The notes under the pieces: generated by a model | Seen by the model: the letters and a program-made list of their open reading frames with translations, nothing else | The model's database searches: none | What the model was told of the DNA's origin: nothing | Part shown: piece after piece, positions 1 through 8,215 of the stretch | How the letters are laid out: the number at the start of each line of letters is the position of its first letter | Numbering within the stretch: the first letter of the stretch is position 1 | NCBI GenBank assembly: GCA_052435735.1 | Contig: JBQVNB010000003.1 | Coordinates: 186,001 to 250,000 of the forward strand | Source: Aliihoeflea sp052435735 | GTDB taxonomy: Bacteria; Pseudomonadota; Alphaproteobacteria; Rhizobiales; Rhizobiaceae | Length of the DNA: 64,000 bases | Direction of reading: 5' to 3' | Position numbers and translations under genes: made by a program

Positions 1-1
1 C

Positions 2-1432
2 GACAGCGGCGAGGAGAACGCTGTCGACAACGCCATCATCCCCACGGACCAGGCGCAAGGTTCTGTCCTGACCGACCTGAAGACGCGCTACCTGTCGATC
101 ACCGAGCGTGCACAGGAGATCGAGGCGCGGTTCGGCGAGGATCATTCGCAGGCCGTCGCTCTGCGCAATCAGGGCGGCGAGCTCCGCCGCCAGATTTTCC
201 AGGAGCTGCGGCAGGTCACGGAAAGCTACCGGACCGAATTTGAGGTGGCGCGCACGCGCGAGGCTTCGCTGCGCGAAAATGTCGGGACGATGAGCGGTGA
301 GAGTTCGGCGACCGGCCAGTCGATGGTCAAGCTGCGCGAATTGGAGCAGCAATCCTCCGCGCTTGGAAAGCTCTATGAGACGTTCCTCGCCCGCTACGAG
401 GAGGCCTCGCAGCAGCAATCCTTCCCCATCGCCGAGGCCCGCGTGATTTCGCAGGCGAACAACCCGGTTTCGCCCTCGAGCCCCAGCAAGACGCTCGCCC
501 TCGGTCTCTTCGCGACGCTGGGCCTGATGGCCGGGGCTGGCATCGGCGGTTTGCTGGAATTCCGCGAACGCTTCCTGCGCACCGGCGACGACGTCCGCGA
601 CGGGCTTGGCCTCGATTTCCTCGGCTACCTGCCGCTGCTGGGCTCGACCCGATCGACGCGGGCGCAACCCAGCACGCCGACCGGCGAGCCGAGCGCGCTC
701 GACCATACTGGTTCGAGCCTCTTGAGGATCGCCGTCTTTTCCCCCGCCTCGCTTTTCGCCGACACCCTGCGCAGCGCCAAGCTGGCAAGCGACGTCGTGC
801 TGCATGACAAGCCCTCGAAGGTCATCGGCTTCGTGTCCGTCCTGCCGCGCGAGGGCAAGACGACGGCGGCCGCGAACTTCGCCGGGCTGCTGGCGGCCAA
901 TGGCGCTCGCACGGTCCTAATCGACGGCGATCTGCGCAATCCGGGCCTGAGCCGCCGGCTCGGATCGCAGCCAAAGGTGGGACTGGCGGAAGCGCTCGTC
1001 GGACGCGTTGCCTGGCAGAACGCGCTTCTCGCGGACCAGAAGACGGGCCTGTCGATTCTGCCGGCGGTCCTCCGCGGAAGGCTGTCCCATACCAGCGAAC
1101 TGATCTCCGGCCAGGCGATGGGCACGATGCTCGAGGAGATGCGCAGTCATTTCGACTATATCGTCATCGACCTGCCACCGCTCGGTCCCGTGATCGACGC
1201 CCGCGCCTTCGCGCCGCTCGCCGACGGTTTCCTGTTCGTCACCGAATGGGGCGGGACCCCTCGCGCGCTCGTGCGGCAGACCCTGCAGGGCGAACCGCTG
1301 ATCGCCGCCAGGACAATGGGCGTCATCTTGAACAAGACGGACATGAAGCGCCTGCCCAAATACGGATCGGTGGGTGGCGCGGAGCGCTACTTCCATCGCT
1401 ATGCCGCCTATTATGGCGAGCAGAGCGGCTAG
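2..1432 (+). CDS. Wzz/GumC-type polysaccharide co-polymerase with C-terminal tyrosine autokinase domain (5'-truncated by window edge)
   Basis: The frame is open from base 2, so the start lies outside the window and about 476 residues are visible. The first 150 or so are a charged coiled-coil stretch of the Wzz/GNVR type. A hydrophobic segment (coded at about 490-560) is the second membrane helix before the cytoplasm. The rest is a BY-kinase-like P-loop domain with PREGKTT as Walker A, VLIDGDLRNPG as Walker A' and YIVIDLPPLGP as Walker B. The last 25 residues are rich in tyrosine (KYGS, RYFHRYAAYYG), as expected for an autophosphorylated tail. Such proteins set chain length and drive export of exopolysaccharide at the inner membrane. 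The stop overlaps that of the convergent phosphatase gene. Confidence 0.88.
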   Translation, partial: DSGEENAVDNAIIPTDQAQGSVLTDLKTRYLSITERAQEIEARFGEDHSQAVALRNQGGELRRQIFQELRQVTESYRTEFEVARTREASLRENVGTMSGESSATGQSMVKLRELEQQSSALGKLYETFLARYEEASQQQSFPIAEARVISQANNPVSPSSPSKTLALGLFATLGLMAGAGIGGLLEFRERFLRTGDDVRDGLGLDFLGYLPLLGSTRSTRAQPSTPTGEPSALDHTGSSLLRIAVFSPASLFADTLRSAKLASDVVLHDKPSKVIGFVSVLPREGKTTAAANFAGLLAANGARTVLIDGDLRNPGLSRRLGSQPKVGLAEALVGRVAWQNALLADQKTGLSILPAVLRGRLSHTSELISGQAMGTMLEEMRSHFDYIVIDLPPLGPVIDARAFAPLADGFLFVTEWGGTPRALVRQTLQGEPLIAARTMGVILNKTDMKRLPKYGSVGGAERYFHRYAAYYGEQSG

Positions 1433-2223
1433 TGGCGGTTCGAAAGAAAGCGCCCGCGATTTTGCCAGATGCGCAGCGCGGTCAGCCGCCCGGTCCTGAA
1501 TGCGCCGGTGTCGAGATTCATCCGCCGGCCGATGCGCTCGGCCGTGTCGACCGGCGTGTGGCCGTGGACGACATAGCGCGGCAGACGGTGCGACGCCTCG
1601 TGGAACGCCTTGCGGATGAAGAGCAAATCGTCGTCGCGCTGGTCCTCGAGAGCGACGCCGGGCCGGATGCCGGCATGGACGAACAGGAAATGGCCGGTGT
1701 CGATCAGGATCGGCATCGCACGCAAAAGGTCCGCGTGATGCTCCGGGACGACCGCCCGCACCCTGGCGGTGATGCGTGCGGGATCGGAGCCCAGCGCGCG
1801 CAAATCGCCGGCTTCGATGCCGTAGGAGGCAAGCGTCGGCAACCCGCCGACCGTCAGCCAGTCGGCGAGCGCAATGCGGTCGTCGAGGAAATCGAGCATG
1901 AACCGCTCATGGTTGCCCATCAGGCAGACGCGGTCGAAGCCGGGCGGCGGCGGCCGCGACAGATGCTCCATCACGTCGCGCGAGCGCGGGCCGCGATCCA
2001 CATAGTCGCCGAGCATGATGATCAGCTTTTCGCCGGCAAGCCGCGATGCGTCATCGGCGATGACCGCCTCCAGCGCCAGCAATTCGTCGAGGCAGCCATG
2101 TACGTCGCCGACGGCGTAGACGACGAGCCCCTCGATATCGAGGCGAAGCCGCGCCGGACCGCGCCTTTGGTCCGTTTCGGAAGATCCGGAAGAGAACAGC
2201 CTTGGCAGCTTCCAGCCTGTCAT
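1429..2223 (-). CDS. metallophosphoesterase, serine/threonine-type protein phosphatase family
   Basis: 264 residues. The three metal-binding blocks of the calcineurin-like phosphatases are in order: VGDVHG near residue 37, GDYVDRG near residue 71 and GNHE near residue 103, followed by conserved histidines (HAGI, VHGHTP). Length and motif spacing match the PrpA/PrpB/ApaH-like group of single-domain bacterial phosphatases. The substrate may be a phosphoprotein or a dinucleotide and cannot be told from sequence. It converges on the tyrosine-kinase gene with overlapping stop codons, so a role in reversing that kinase is possible but only suggested by position. Its start codon lies back to back with the acyltransferase gene. 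Confidence 0.88.
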   Translation of the reverse strand: MTGWKLPRLFSSGSSETDQRRGPARLRLDIEGLVVYAVGDVHGCLDELLALEAVIADDASRLAGEKLIIMLGDYVDRGPRSRDVMEHLSRPPPPGFDRVCLMGNHERFMLDFLDDRIALADWLTVGGLPTLASYGIEAGDLRALGSDPARITARVRAVVPEHHADLLRAMPILIDTGHFLFVHAGIRPGVALEDQRDDDLLFIRKAFHEASHRLPRYVVHGHTPVDTAERIGRRMNLDTGAFRTGRLTALRIWQNRGRFLSNRH

Positions 2224-2296
2224 GCCTTCAACTCGCGCCCGGACACGTCCGCATCAGCCTGAGGCGCGGCTGGCCCATGCAAGACCGGAGAAGTCG

Positions 2297-3445
2297 ATGC
2301 TGCAGACCCATCCTGTACCTTACGCCGTTCCACCTGTTTCGAACTCCATGTCGCAGCGTGTCGCGATCGCGCGAACGCTGTGCATCGCTTTCATGACCTT
2401 CGTCCACATGCAGCCCGGCATAGCCGAGAACGTCTACGATCGCGAGGCCGGGTTTTTCGACATCGTCTATTTCGTCCTCACGCGGCTGATCGGCCTGAGT
2501 TCCGTCTCCCTGCTTGGCATCGTCTCGGGCTATTTCATCGTTTCCAGCCTGGTCAAGGCGGGCCCGGCCCGCGTCGTCGCCGCCAAGCTGCGCACCCTCG
2601 TCGTTCCGCTTCTTTCGTGGAACGTGCTGATGCTCGCGCTGCTCGTCGCCTATGGCGTGCTTTCGGACAATTGGCGCGACCTGCCACAGGCGACGCCGCT
2701 CGGCATCGCCAATGCCTTTCTCGCGCTGACCGAATGGCCACTGGTCGTCCCGCTCTGGTTCCTGCGCGACCTGTTCGTCTGCTGTCTCGTGTCGCCGCTT
2801 GTGCTGATCGGCCTGCGCGGCTCGGCGCCGGCGGTGTTCGTGATGCTGGCCGCCTATACGCTGTTCGGCACAGACTGGTATCTCATGCAGCGACCGCAAT
2901 TGCTGCTGTTCTTCGCCATCGGCATGTGGCTGCGCCTGGCCGATATCGGCGAATGGTCGCTCGACCGCGCGCTGCGGCCGCTCCTGGCGGGTCTCGCCAT
3001 CATGGTGGCGATCTTCCTCGCCTTGCGCATCGGGCGCGTGTCGATCGGGGAGATGAACGAGACGCTGCGCATCGTGCTGGACACGCTGCTGCGCGTGACC
3101 ATGGCCGCCGGATGCTGGCTTCTGACGGACGTTCTGCGCCGCTCGCGCATCGGATCGCTTTTGATCCGGTTCGAGCCTTACGCGTTCTTCCTCTTCTGCA
3201 GCCACGCGATCCTGTTCACCTTTGGCGGCATCCTGTTGCGACGGGTCTTCGGAAATTACGGCTCCGATCTGTTTGCGATCTCGTTCTTCCTTCAGCCCGT
3301 CCTTGCCATCGTCGCCACCATCGTCGGCCTGCAGCTCGTCAGCCGTTTCGCGCCGGCGGCATTTCTCTTCAATGCCGGCAAGCGGCCAGCGAGTGTCGGC
3401 AGGCCTGCCGCAGACCGCAAATCGGTCGCTCCGCAGATACGATGA
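2297..3445 (+). CDS. acyltransferase 3 family integral membrane protein
   Basis: About 382 residues with roughly ten hydrophobic helices, an early Arg (SQRVAIARTLC) and a His-containing first loop (FVHMQPG), as in the acyltransferase 3 (OafA/OpgC/NodX-like) family that moves acyl groups onto extracytoplasmic polysaccharides or glucans. The start at 2297 is preferred because GGAG sits six bases upstream. An upstream in-frame ATG at 2222 would overlap the start of the divergent phosphatase gene and adds a basic, non-hydrophobic leader. A further start at 2348 is possible. Its neighbours (exopolysaccharide co-polymerase and phosphatase) suggest modification of a surface polysaccharide. Confidence 0.78.
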   Translation: MLQTHPVPYAVPPVSNSMSQRVAIARTLCIAFMTFVHMQPGIAENVYDREAGFFDIVYFVLTRLIGLSSVSLLGIVSGYFIVSSLVKAGPARVVAAKLRTLVVPLLSWNVLMLALLVAYGVLSDNWRDLPQATPLGIANAFLALTEWPLVVPLWFLRDLFVCCLVSPLVLIGLRGSAPAVFVMLAAYTLFGTDWYLMQRPQLLLFFAIGMWLRLADIGEWSLDRALRPLLAGLAIMVAIFLALRIGRVSIGEMNETLRIVLDTLLRVTMAAGCWLLTDVLRRSRIGSLLIRFEPYAFFLFCSHAILFTFGGILLRRVFGNYGSDLFAISFFLQPVLAIVATIVGLQLVSRFAPAAFLFNAGKRPASVGRPAADRKSVAPQIR

Positions 3446-3470
3446 TCTCGAAGCAAGAGGGAAAGTGCAC

Positions 3471-3833
3471 ATGAACCTGTTCAAACCCTTCCGTAGCCGA
3501 TCCGCCTCGCGTGACGACGACACGGACAGGCAGCGCTTCGACCGGCTTTCGGCGGCGATCGCGTCCCTTCGCGAGGAAGTCGTGCAGGAACGTGACGGCC
3601 TGCGTCGCCGCTACGAGCAGCGCCGCGACGATGCAGCATTCGCATTCGACGCCTTGGACCGAAAACCTTCGAGCGCCAGACTGGCCGACGAACTGGATCG
3701 CCAGAGCGCGGCATTGCTGAGCTCGGAAAAGCGCCTGAAGACGCTCGACCGGCAGCGCGATTTTCTCGACAGGTTCGACGAACTTCTGGCCGAGCTACGC
3801 ACCGGCAAAACGCCGACAACTCCGGACGACTGA
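3471..3833 (+). CDS. small hypothetical coiled-coil protein
   Basis: 120 residues, strongly charged, with no signal peptide or membrane helix. Residues 20-110 alternate acidic and basic residues with heptad-spaced Leu/Phe (FDRLSAAIASLREEV, LLSSEKRLKTLDRQRDFLDRF), so a mostly helical coiled coil is likely. The ATG follows a purine-rich AGAGGGAAA ribosome site, 25 bases after the acyltransferase stop, so the two may be co-transcribed. I do not recognise a family. It ends 15 bases before the tRNA-Arg gene. Confidence 0.6.
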   Translation: MNLFKPFRSRSASRDDDTDRQRFDRLSAAIASLREEVVQERDGLRRRYEQRRDDAAFAFDALDRKPSSARLADELDRQSAALLSSEKRLKTLDRQRDFLDRFDELLAELRTGKTPTTPDD

Positions 3834-3848
3834 ACTAATTGGAAGAAA

Positions 3849-3925
3849 TGGCGCACCCGACAGGATTCGAACCTGTGACCTTCGCCTTCGGAGGGCGACA
3901 CTCTATCCAGCTGAGCTACGGGTGC
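3849..3925 (-). tRNA. tRNA-Arg (anticodon CCG)
   Basis: Read on the minus strand, a full cloverleaf can be drawn: acceptor GCACCCG/CGGGTGC, D arm with GCTC...GAGT, anticodon stem TCGCC/GGCGA with loop CTCCGAA (anticodon CCG), and T arm ACAGG-TTCGAAT-CCTGT. The CCA end is encoded (3849-3851). Length is 77 nt including CCA. tRNA-Arg genes are common integration sites, but nothing around this one suggests an integrated element. Confidence 0.96.
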
Positions 3926-4156
3926 CAGGCGGCGCGCGGGGCACCGTAGGACAGGTTGGTCATAGCCGAACCGGTCGCGCGCTTCAACAGATGATTGGCG
4001 GCCGAATTCGTCCACCGAACAGCGGATGTTGGGCGCCCGGCGCGTCGAAAAGCCGCGCGCACCTTCCGGTTCGTCACGTTTTCGTCACCTGGGGTTCGGA
4101 TTGCGGACGCATTGGCCTGACAAAAGCGCCGCGTCATCAACAAAACCAGAGCGACC

Positions 4157-4696
4157 ATGCACCGACCGTTCGCAGCGGCGATTCTCATCGCCATCGCCGC
4201 CTTTAGCGCCCTTGCGCGCGCCAACGCAGCCCCGCTGCCCGAAAAGCCTGAAATTGCCACCGAGGCCCCAACCTATCGAAGCTACAACAAGGAGATCGAA
4301 TGCCTGACGGCGGCGATCTATTTCGAAGCGCGGGGCGAACCGGTCCGCGGCCAGAACATGGTGGCTCAGGTCGTCCTCAATCGCGTCGCGAGCAGCTTCT
4401 ATCCCGATACGGTCTGCGATGTCGTCTACCAGAACGCCCATCGCAAGAATGCCTGCCAGTTCTCCTTCGCCTGCGATGATCTGGCCGATGAGTTCAACGA
4501 GCGTGCCGCGCACCGCATGGCACAAAAGATAGCGGTGTTCGCCTTCAACTGCGACGACGCCTGCAAGGCTTCGCGCGGCGACATTGCCCAGTCGACGCAC
4601 TACCATGCCGACTATGTCGCGCCGTTCTGGTCGAAGAAGCTGCAGAAGACGGGCAAGGTCGGCAGCCACATCTTCTACTATACCGCCTCGATGTAA
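4157..4696 (+). CDS. SleB-like cell wall hydrolase (Hydrolase_2 family), exported
   Basis: 179 residues beginning with a signal peptide (hydrophobic residues 5-23, cleavage likely after ANA). The mature part carries the SleB/CwlJ signature CLTAAIYFEARGEP, whose Glu residues are the proposed catalytic ones, then VAQVVLNRV and the C-terminal KVGSHIFYY block. Four conserved cysteines suggest disulfides. Alphaproteobacteria do not make spores. Their SleB-like proteins are thought to act as peptidoglycan hydrolases in the periplasm. About 230 bases with no gene separate it from the tRNA-Arg. Confidence 0.87.
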   Translation: MHRPFAAAILIAIAAFSALARANAAPLPEKPEIATEAPTYRSYNKEIECLTAAIYFEARGEPVRGQNMVAQVVLNRVASSFYPDTVCDVVYQNAHRKNACQFSFACDDLADEFNERAAHRMAQKIAVFAFNCDDACKASRGDIAQSTHYHADYVAPFWSKKLQKTGKVGSHIFYYTASM

Positions 4697-4768
4697 TCGC
4701 CGGCACGCAAAGATGACTGGCCTTTGCCGGCCGCGTCGGCCACCCTGGCGCGGACGGCGGAGGCAGAA

Positions 4769-5851
4769 TTGGCGGGACGGATCGTGCTGGTGGGAGGTGG
4801 GCATGCCCATCTCCATGTCGTGGAAGACCTTGGTCGGGCGTGCCCTCCCGGTTGGGAGATAGTGCTCGTCTCGCCCGAAACCCGGGTCGTTTATTCGGGA
4901 ATGGTTCCGGGCATCATTGCGGGTCATTATCGCCGCGACGAGAGCGAAATCGATCTGCCGCGCCTGTGTGAAGCATATGGCGTCGGGTATCGCCGCGCAC
5001 GTGCCGCCGGCATCGACCGGCGGCAAAAGCGGCTCATGCTCGACGATGGCACGTCGCTTCCCTACGATCTTCTATCGTTCGACGTCGGAAGCGTGCCGGC
5101 GCTGGGCGATATCGAAGGGGCACGCGACCATGCCTTGCCGGTCAAGCCGCTCGGCGCGTTCCTCGGGAATCTCGACAGGGCTGTCGACGCGGCTTCGCGG
5201 CGCATCGCAATCGTCGGCGGCGGCCCGGCGGGCGTCGAGATCGCGCTGGCGCTTCGACACCGGCAGGAGGCGACCGCGATTGCGCTCGTTTCCGGCGGCG
5301 ACCTCCTCGAATCCCAACCATCTTCCGTGCGCAGGCAGGTTCGCGGCATCCTGGCGGCACGCAGCATCGTGCTGCACGAGAACGTCGAGGTCATCCGCAT
5401 CGCTCCGGATCATGTCGGCATCGCCGGATGCCCGCCGATCGCCTCGAACCTGACGATCCTCGCGACCGGAGCCGCGGCACCATCCTGGCTTGCGACGACC
5501 GACCTTGCGCTGTCGAGCGGGTTCGTCGCCGTCCATGCGACCCTGCAGACCCTGACCGATCCGGACATCTTCGCCGCTGGCGACTGCGCCGACATCGAGG
5601 GTATATCCCGGCCGAAGGCAGGCGTCTTTGCCGTTCGTGCGGGGCCGCCTCTCGCGGCCAATCTGCGCGCCCGCGCGCTGGATCGGCCGCTTCGACCATG
5701 GTCGCCACAGGCAAAGCATCTCGCCGTTCTCGCCACCGGGCCCAAACACGCCGTCGCCACGCGCGGCAGGCTCCATGTGTCGGGCCGCTTTGTCTGGTGG
5801 CTGAAGGACCGGATCGACCGAAGCTGGGTGGAGCGATTCCGAAAGCCTTGA
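4769..5851 (+). CDS. FAD/NAD(P)-dependent oxidoreductase of the type found fused to or beside SelD
   Basis: About 360 residues. An N-terminal FAD-binding Rossmann motif (IVLVGGGHAHLHVVEDL) is followed by a second dinucleotide fold (RIAIVGGGPAGVEIALAL near residue 150) and a C-terminal FAD block (ILATGAAAP, IFAAGDCADIEG). The HAH(L/V)xV variant is typical of the NDH-2-like domain found fused to selenophosphate synthetase. Here it stands alone, with no selD or selenium gene in the window. The start is taken as TTG at 4769 because GGAGG lies five bases upstream. It also puts the Rossmann strand at the very N-terminus, as usual. A TTG at 4724 is the alternative. Confidence 0.78.
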   Translation: MAGRIVLVGGGHAHLHVVEDLGRACPPGWEIVLVSPETRVVYSGMVPGIIAGHYRRDESEIDLPRLCEAYGVGYRRARAAGIDRRQKRLMLDDGTSLPYDLLSFDVGSVPALGDIEGARDHALPVKPLGAFLGNLDRAVDAASRRIAIVGGGPAGVEIALALRHRQEATAIALVSGGDLLESQPSSVRRQVRGILAARSIVLHENVEVIRIAPDHVGIAGCPPIASNLTILATGAAAPSWLATTDLALSSGFVAVHATLQTLTDPDIFAAGDCADIEGISRPKAGVFAVRAGPPLAANLRARALDRPLRPWSPQAKHLAVLATGPKHAVATRGRLHVSGRFVWWLKDRIDRSWVERFRKP

Positions 5852-5890
5852 ACCATGTCGCTTGACGGCAGCGAGCAATCGCGCGACAAG

Positions 5891-5901
5891 TGGTATGACC
5901 A
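5891..5901. promoter_or_regulatory. FCD-type GntR operator, perfect palindrome TGGT-ATG-ACCA
   Basis: TGGTATGACCA is a perfect dyad that fits the FadR-subfamily operator pattern TNGTNNNACNA. It lies 25 bases ahead of the GTG start of the GntR gene, where a repressor would block its own promoter. Self-regulation, and control of the TRAP/rpiB genes that follow, is inferred. Confidence 0.6.
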
Positions 5902-5926
5902 CTGTAAGGCCACTGGGAGGAACAAG

Positions 5927-6679
5927 GTGCTTTCGGAGGGAGCGGAGGAACTGCTCGGTACGGAAAAAGTGTTCGCCTATTTTCGCGAACAGCTTCTTTC
6001 CGGTGCGCTCAATGCCGGCGATCGCCTGCTCGGCGAGCGCGAACTGGCGCTGCGCCTCGGCGTCTCACGCCCCGTGCTTCGCGAGACTCTGCGCTCGCTC
6101 GCCATGCTCGGCTTCCTCGACATCCGGCACGGCAAGGGCGCTTATGTGCGCCATGCGGACGTGTCGGTGCTCACTGACTTCTTCACCTTCTGCCTCGCCC
6201 AGCAGCCCGACATCCTCGATGACGTGATGGAAGCGCGGGTGGCAATCGAATGCCAGGCGATCCGCCTCGCCTGCGATCGCGCCAGTGCCAGCGACATCGA
6301 GCGCATCGGCGGACTTTTGCAGACGCTACGCGAGACGCTCCACGATCCAGTCGCCGGGGCAGAGGCGGATTTTGCGTTCCACATGGCGCTGGTCGAGGCG
6401 GGCCGCAGCCCGGCGCTGATCATGCTCTACCAGTCGATTTCCGAACTCCTGCGCCGCAGCCACGTGCAGCGCCGCCGTCAGACGACGGTCGTGCCAGACA
6501 TTCGCGATTCTTTGTTCGAGGCACACCGCGAGGTGTTTCTGTCGATCGTCGAGCGCGACGGCGATGCCGCCGACCGCCGCCTGCGCGATCACTTCGCCAT
6601 CGGCGATGAGCTCCGCCGCAAGAGCTACATCGCTGCGTTCACGCACTCTGCGGCGACCAGTCGAGACAAGACCATCTAG
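5927..6679 (+). CDS. FadR-subfamily (FCD) GntR transcriptional regulator of the TRAP/rpiB operon
   Basis: About 250 residues: an N-terminal winged helix (DRLLGERELALRLGVSRPVLRETLRSL, with the wing LDIRHGKGAYV) and an all-helical FCD ligand domain with the metal/ligand residues of the family (ADFAFHMALVEA, EAHREVF, HF near the end). The GTG at 5927 is preferred because GGGAGG lies six bases upstream and because the TGGTATGACCA operator would otherwise be inside the coding region. An ATG at 5855 is the alternative. It is followed after 12 bases by the TRAP binding protein gene, so it is probably the local regulator. A carboxylic or sugar acid ligand is usual for this family. Confidence 0.85.
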   Translation: MLSEGAEELLGTEKVFAYFREQLLSGALNAGDRLLGERELALRLGVSRPVLRETLRSLAMLGFLDIRHGKGAYVRHADVSVLTDFFTFCLAQQPDILDDVMEARVAIECQAIRLACDRASASDIERIGGLLQTLRETLHDPVAGAEADFAFHMALVEAGRSPALIMLYQSISELLRRSHVQRRRQTTVVPDIRDSLFEAHREVFLSIVERDGDAADRRLRDHFAIGDELRRKSYIAAFTHSAATSRDKTI

Positions 6680-6691
6680 GGAGGAAGTCCA

Positions 6692-7684
6692 ATGTTCCAT
6701 ACGCGTATCCTGAAACTGCTTGCTGCGACCGCCGTCGCGGTCGGCGTGGCGGCATCCGCCCACGCCGCCGAACTGCGCTACGCCCATGTCGGCGCCGAAG
6801 GCGACATCCAGACCATCTTCGCCACCGAGGCGGCGACCGGAATTGCTGAGGCGACGAGCGATGCGGTCACCGTCCAGGTCTATCCCGCCAGCCAGCTCGG
6901 CGGTGTCGCCGAAATGGTCGACGGCGTGCGCATGGGTTCGATCTCCATGGGCCACCACGATTTCGCGTCGCTCGCGCGCATCGTGCCCGAGGTCGCCGCA
7001 TTCAACGCGCCGTTCATCTATCGCGACGGCGCGCACGCGCTGGCGGCGACCGATCCCCAGACCTCGCCCGCCCTGCAGGCGATCAACGAGAAGCTGGTCG
7101 CCGAAGGCGGCGTCCGGATCATCGGCCGCATCTATCGCGGCGCGCGCCACATCTCGTCGAATTTCGAGGTCAAGTCGCCGGAGGATCTGGCCGGAAAGCC
7201 GTTCCGCGCCGTGCCGCTCGATCTTTGGGTGTCGATGGTCAAGGGATTCGGTGCGACGCCGACGCCGGTCGAGGTCGCCGAACTGCCGACTGCGCTCATG
7301 ACGGGTCTGGTCGTCGGCCAGGAAAACCCGCTGACGATGATAACCGCGAACAAGCTCTATGAGGTGCAGTCGCACATCGCGATGACCGGCCACATGCAGG
7401 CCGTGCTCGCCGTTTTCGTGAACGAGGAAGTCTGGCAGGGGCTGGAAGAAGAGCAGCGCCAGGCCATCACCGAGGTTCTGGAGCGCGAGGCGCAGGAATC
7501 GCTCGTCATGGCGACCGAATCCGAGGTCGAACTGGTCGAAGAGGTGAAGGGACACGGAATGACCGTCATCACCGAAGCCGAAGGTCTCGATCTCGAAGCC
7601 TTCCGCACCCAGGTGCTGGAGCAGATCCGAGCCGATTTCCCGTCCTACGAGACGTATATCGAGCAGATCGCCGCCGTCGAGTAA
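6692..7684 (+). CDS. TRAP transporter substrate-binding protein, DctP family
   Basis: 330 residues with a Sec signal peptide (residues 1-26, AHA cleavage). The mature protein has the DctP layout, including VQVYPASQLGG, the helix after MVDGVRMGSISMG, and the family block with the substrate-anchoring arginine FEVKSPEDLAGKPFRAVP, followed by ALMTGLVVGQENPL. It captures an organic acid in the periplasm and delivers it to the DctQM permease encoded next. GGGAGGAAG precedes the ATG. The ligand cannot be told from sequence; rpiB downstream hints at a pentose-related acid or polyol. Confidence 0.92.
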   Translation: MFHTRILKLLAATAVAVGVAASAHAAELRYAHVGAEGDIQTIFATEAATGIAEATSDAVTVQVYPASQLGGVAEMVDGVRMGSISMGHHDFASLARIVPEVAAFNAPFIYRDGAHALAATDPQTSPALQAINEKLVAEGGVRIIGRIYRGARHISSNFEVKSPEDLAGKPFRAVPLDLWVSMVKGFGATPTPVEVAELPTALMTGLVVGQENPLTMITANKLYEVQSHIAMTGHMQAVLAVFVNEEVWQGLEEEQRQAITEVLEREAQESLVMATESEVELVEEVKGHGMTVITEAEGLDLEAFRTQVLEQIRADFPSYETYIEQIAAVE

Positions 7685-7749
7685 GGCGCGCTTGAAGTCG
7701 TGCCGGCGGCGGCATCGATCGCCGCCGGCTCTTCGGGAGGATTCGGGAA

Positions 7750-8214
7750 ATGGTCATCGTCAAACGCGCATTGGGCGCGTTCTGCGTGTTCGTGCTCGTC
7801 GCGCTGGTCGCCGTGCCGTTCACGCAGGTCATCATGCGCGACGTGTTCGGCGCGGCGATCATCGGCGCGGAGGAGTTCACGCGCTTCCTGCTGATCGTGC
7901 TCGTCTTCACCGCCTTTCCGCTGGTCGTGCTCGATCACGAGAACATCGTCATGGCCGAGTTCCTGGACGCGATGCCGACACTGCTGCGCAAGACGCTGAC
8001 CTTCGTCATCACGGCGGTTGCCGTCGCTGCCGCCGCGTTCGTCGCCTATGTCGCCTGGCAGACCATCTTCCGCAATCTCAACAATGCGACGCCGACGCTC
8101 AAGATTCCCTTCTGGCTGTTCCTCGGCGCGACCTTCTTCGGCTTCGCAGCCGCGACGCTCGGCCATCTGATCGACCTGCGCCATCCGCCGCGCGAAGAAA
8201 CCAAGGTGCTCTGA
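7750..8214 (+). CDS. TRAP transporter small permease, DctQ family
   Basis: 154 residues with four membrane helices (about residues 8-30, 42-62, 80-102 and 116-138) and the DctQ motif around IGAEEFTRFLLIVLVFTAFP, with the acidic pair ahead of helix 2. It is the small membrane partner of a tripartite TRAP transporter. The gene lies 65 bases after the binding protein and one base before the large permease, so the three are one operon. CGGGAGG precedes the start. Confidence 0.9.
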   Translation: MVIVKRALGAFCVFVLVALVAVPFTQVIMRDVFGAAIIGAEEFTRFLLIVLVFTAFPLVVLDHENIVMAEFLDAMPTLLRKTLTFVITAVAVAAAAFVAYVAWQTIFRNLNNATPTLKIPFWLFLGATFFGFAAATLGHLIDLRHPPREETKVL

Positions 8215-8215
8215 C

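Noticed and set aside
3849..3925. tRNA-Arg as an integration site
   Set aside because: No repeated tRNA end, no integrase and no foreign-looking genes nearby.
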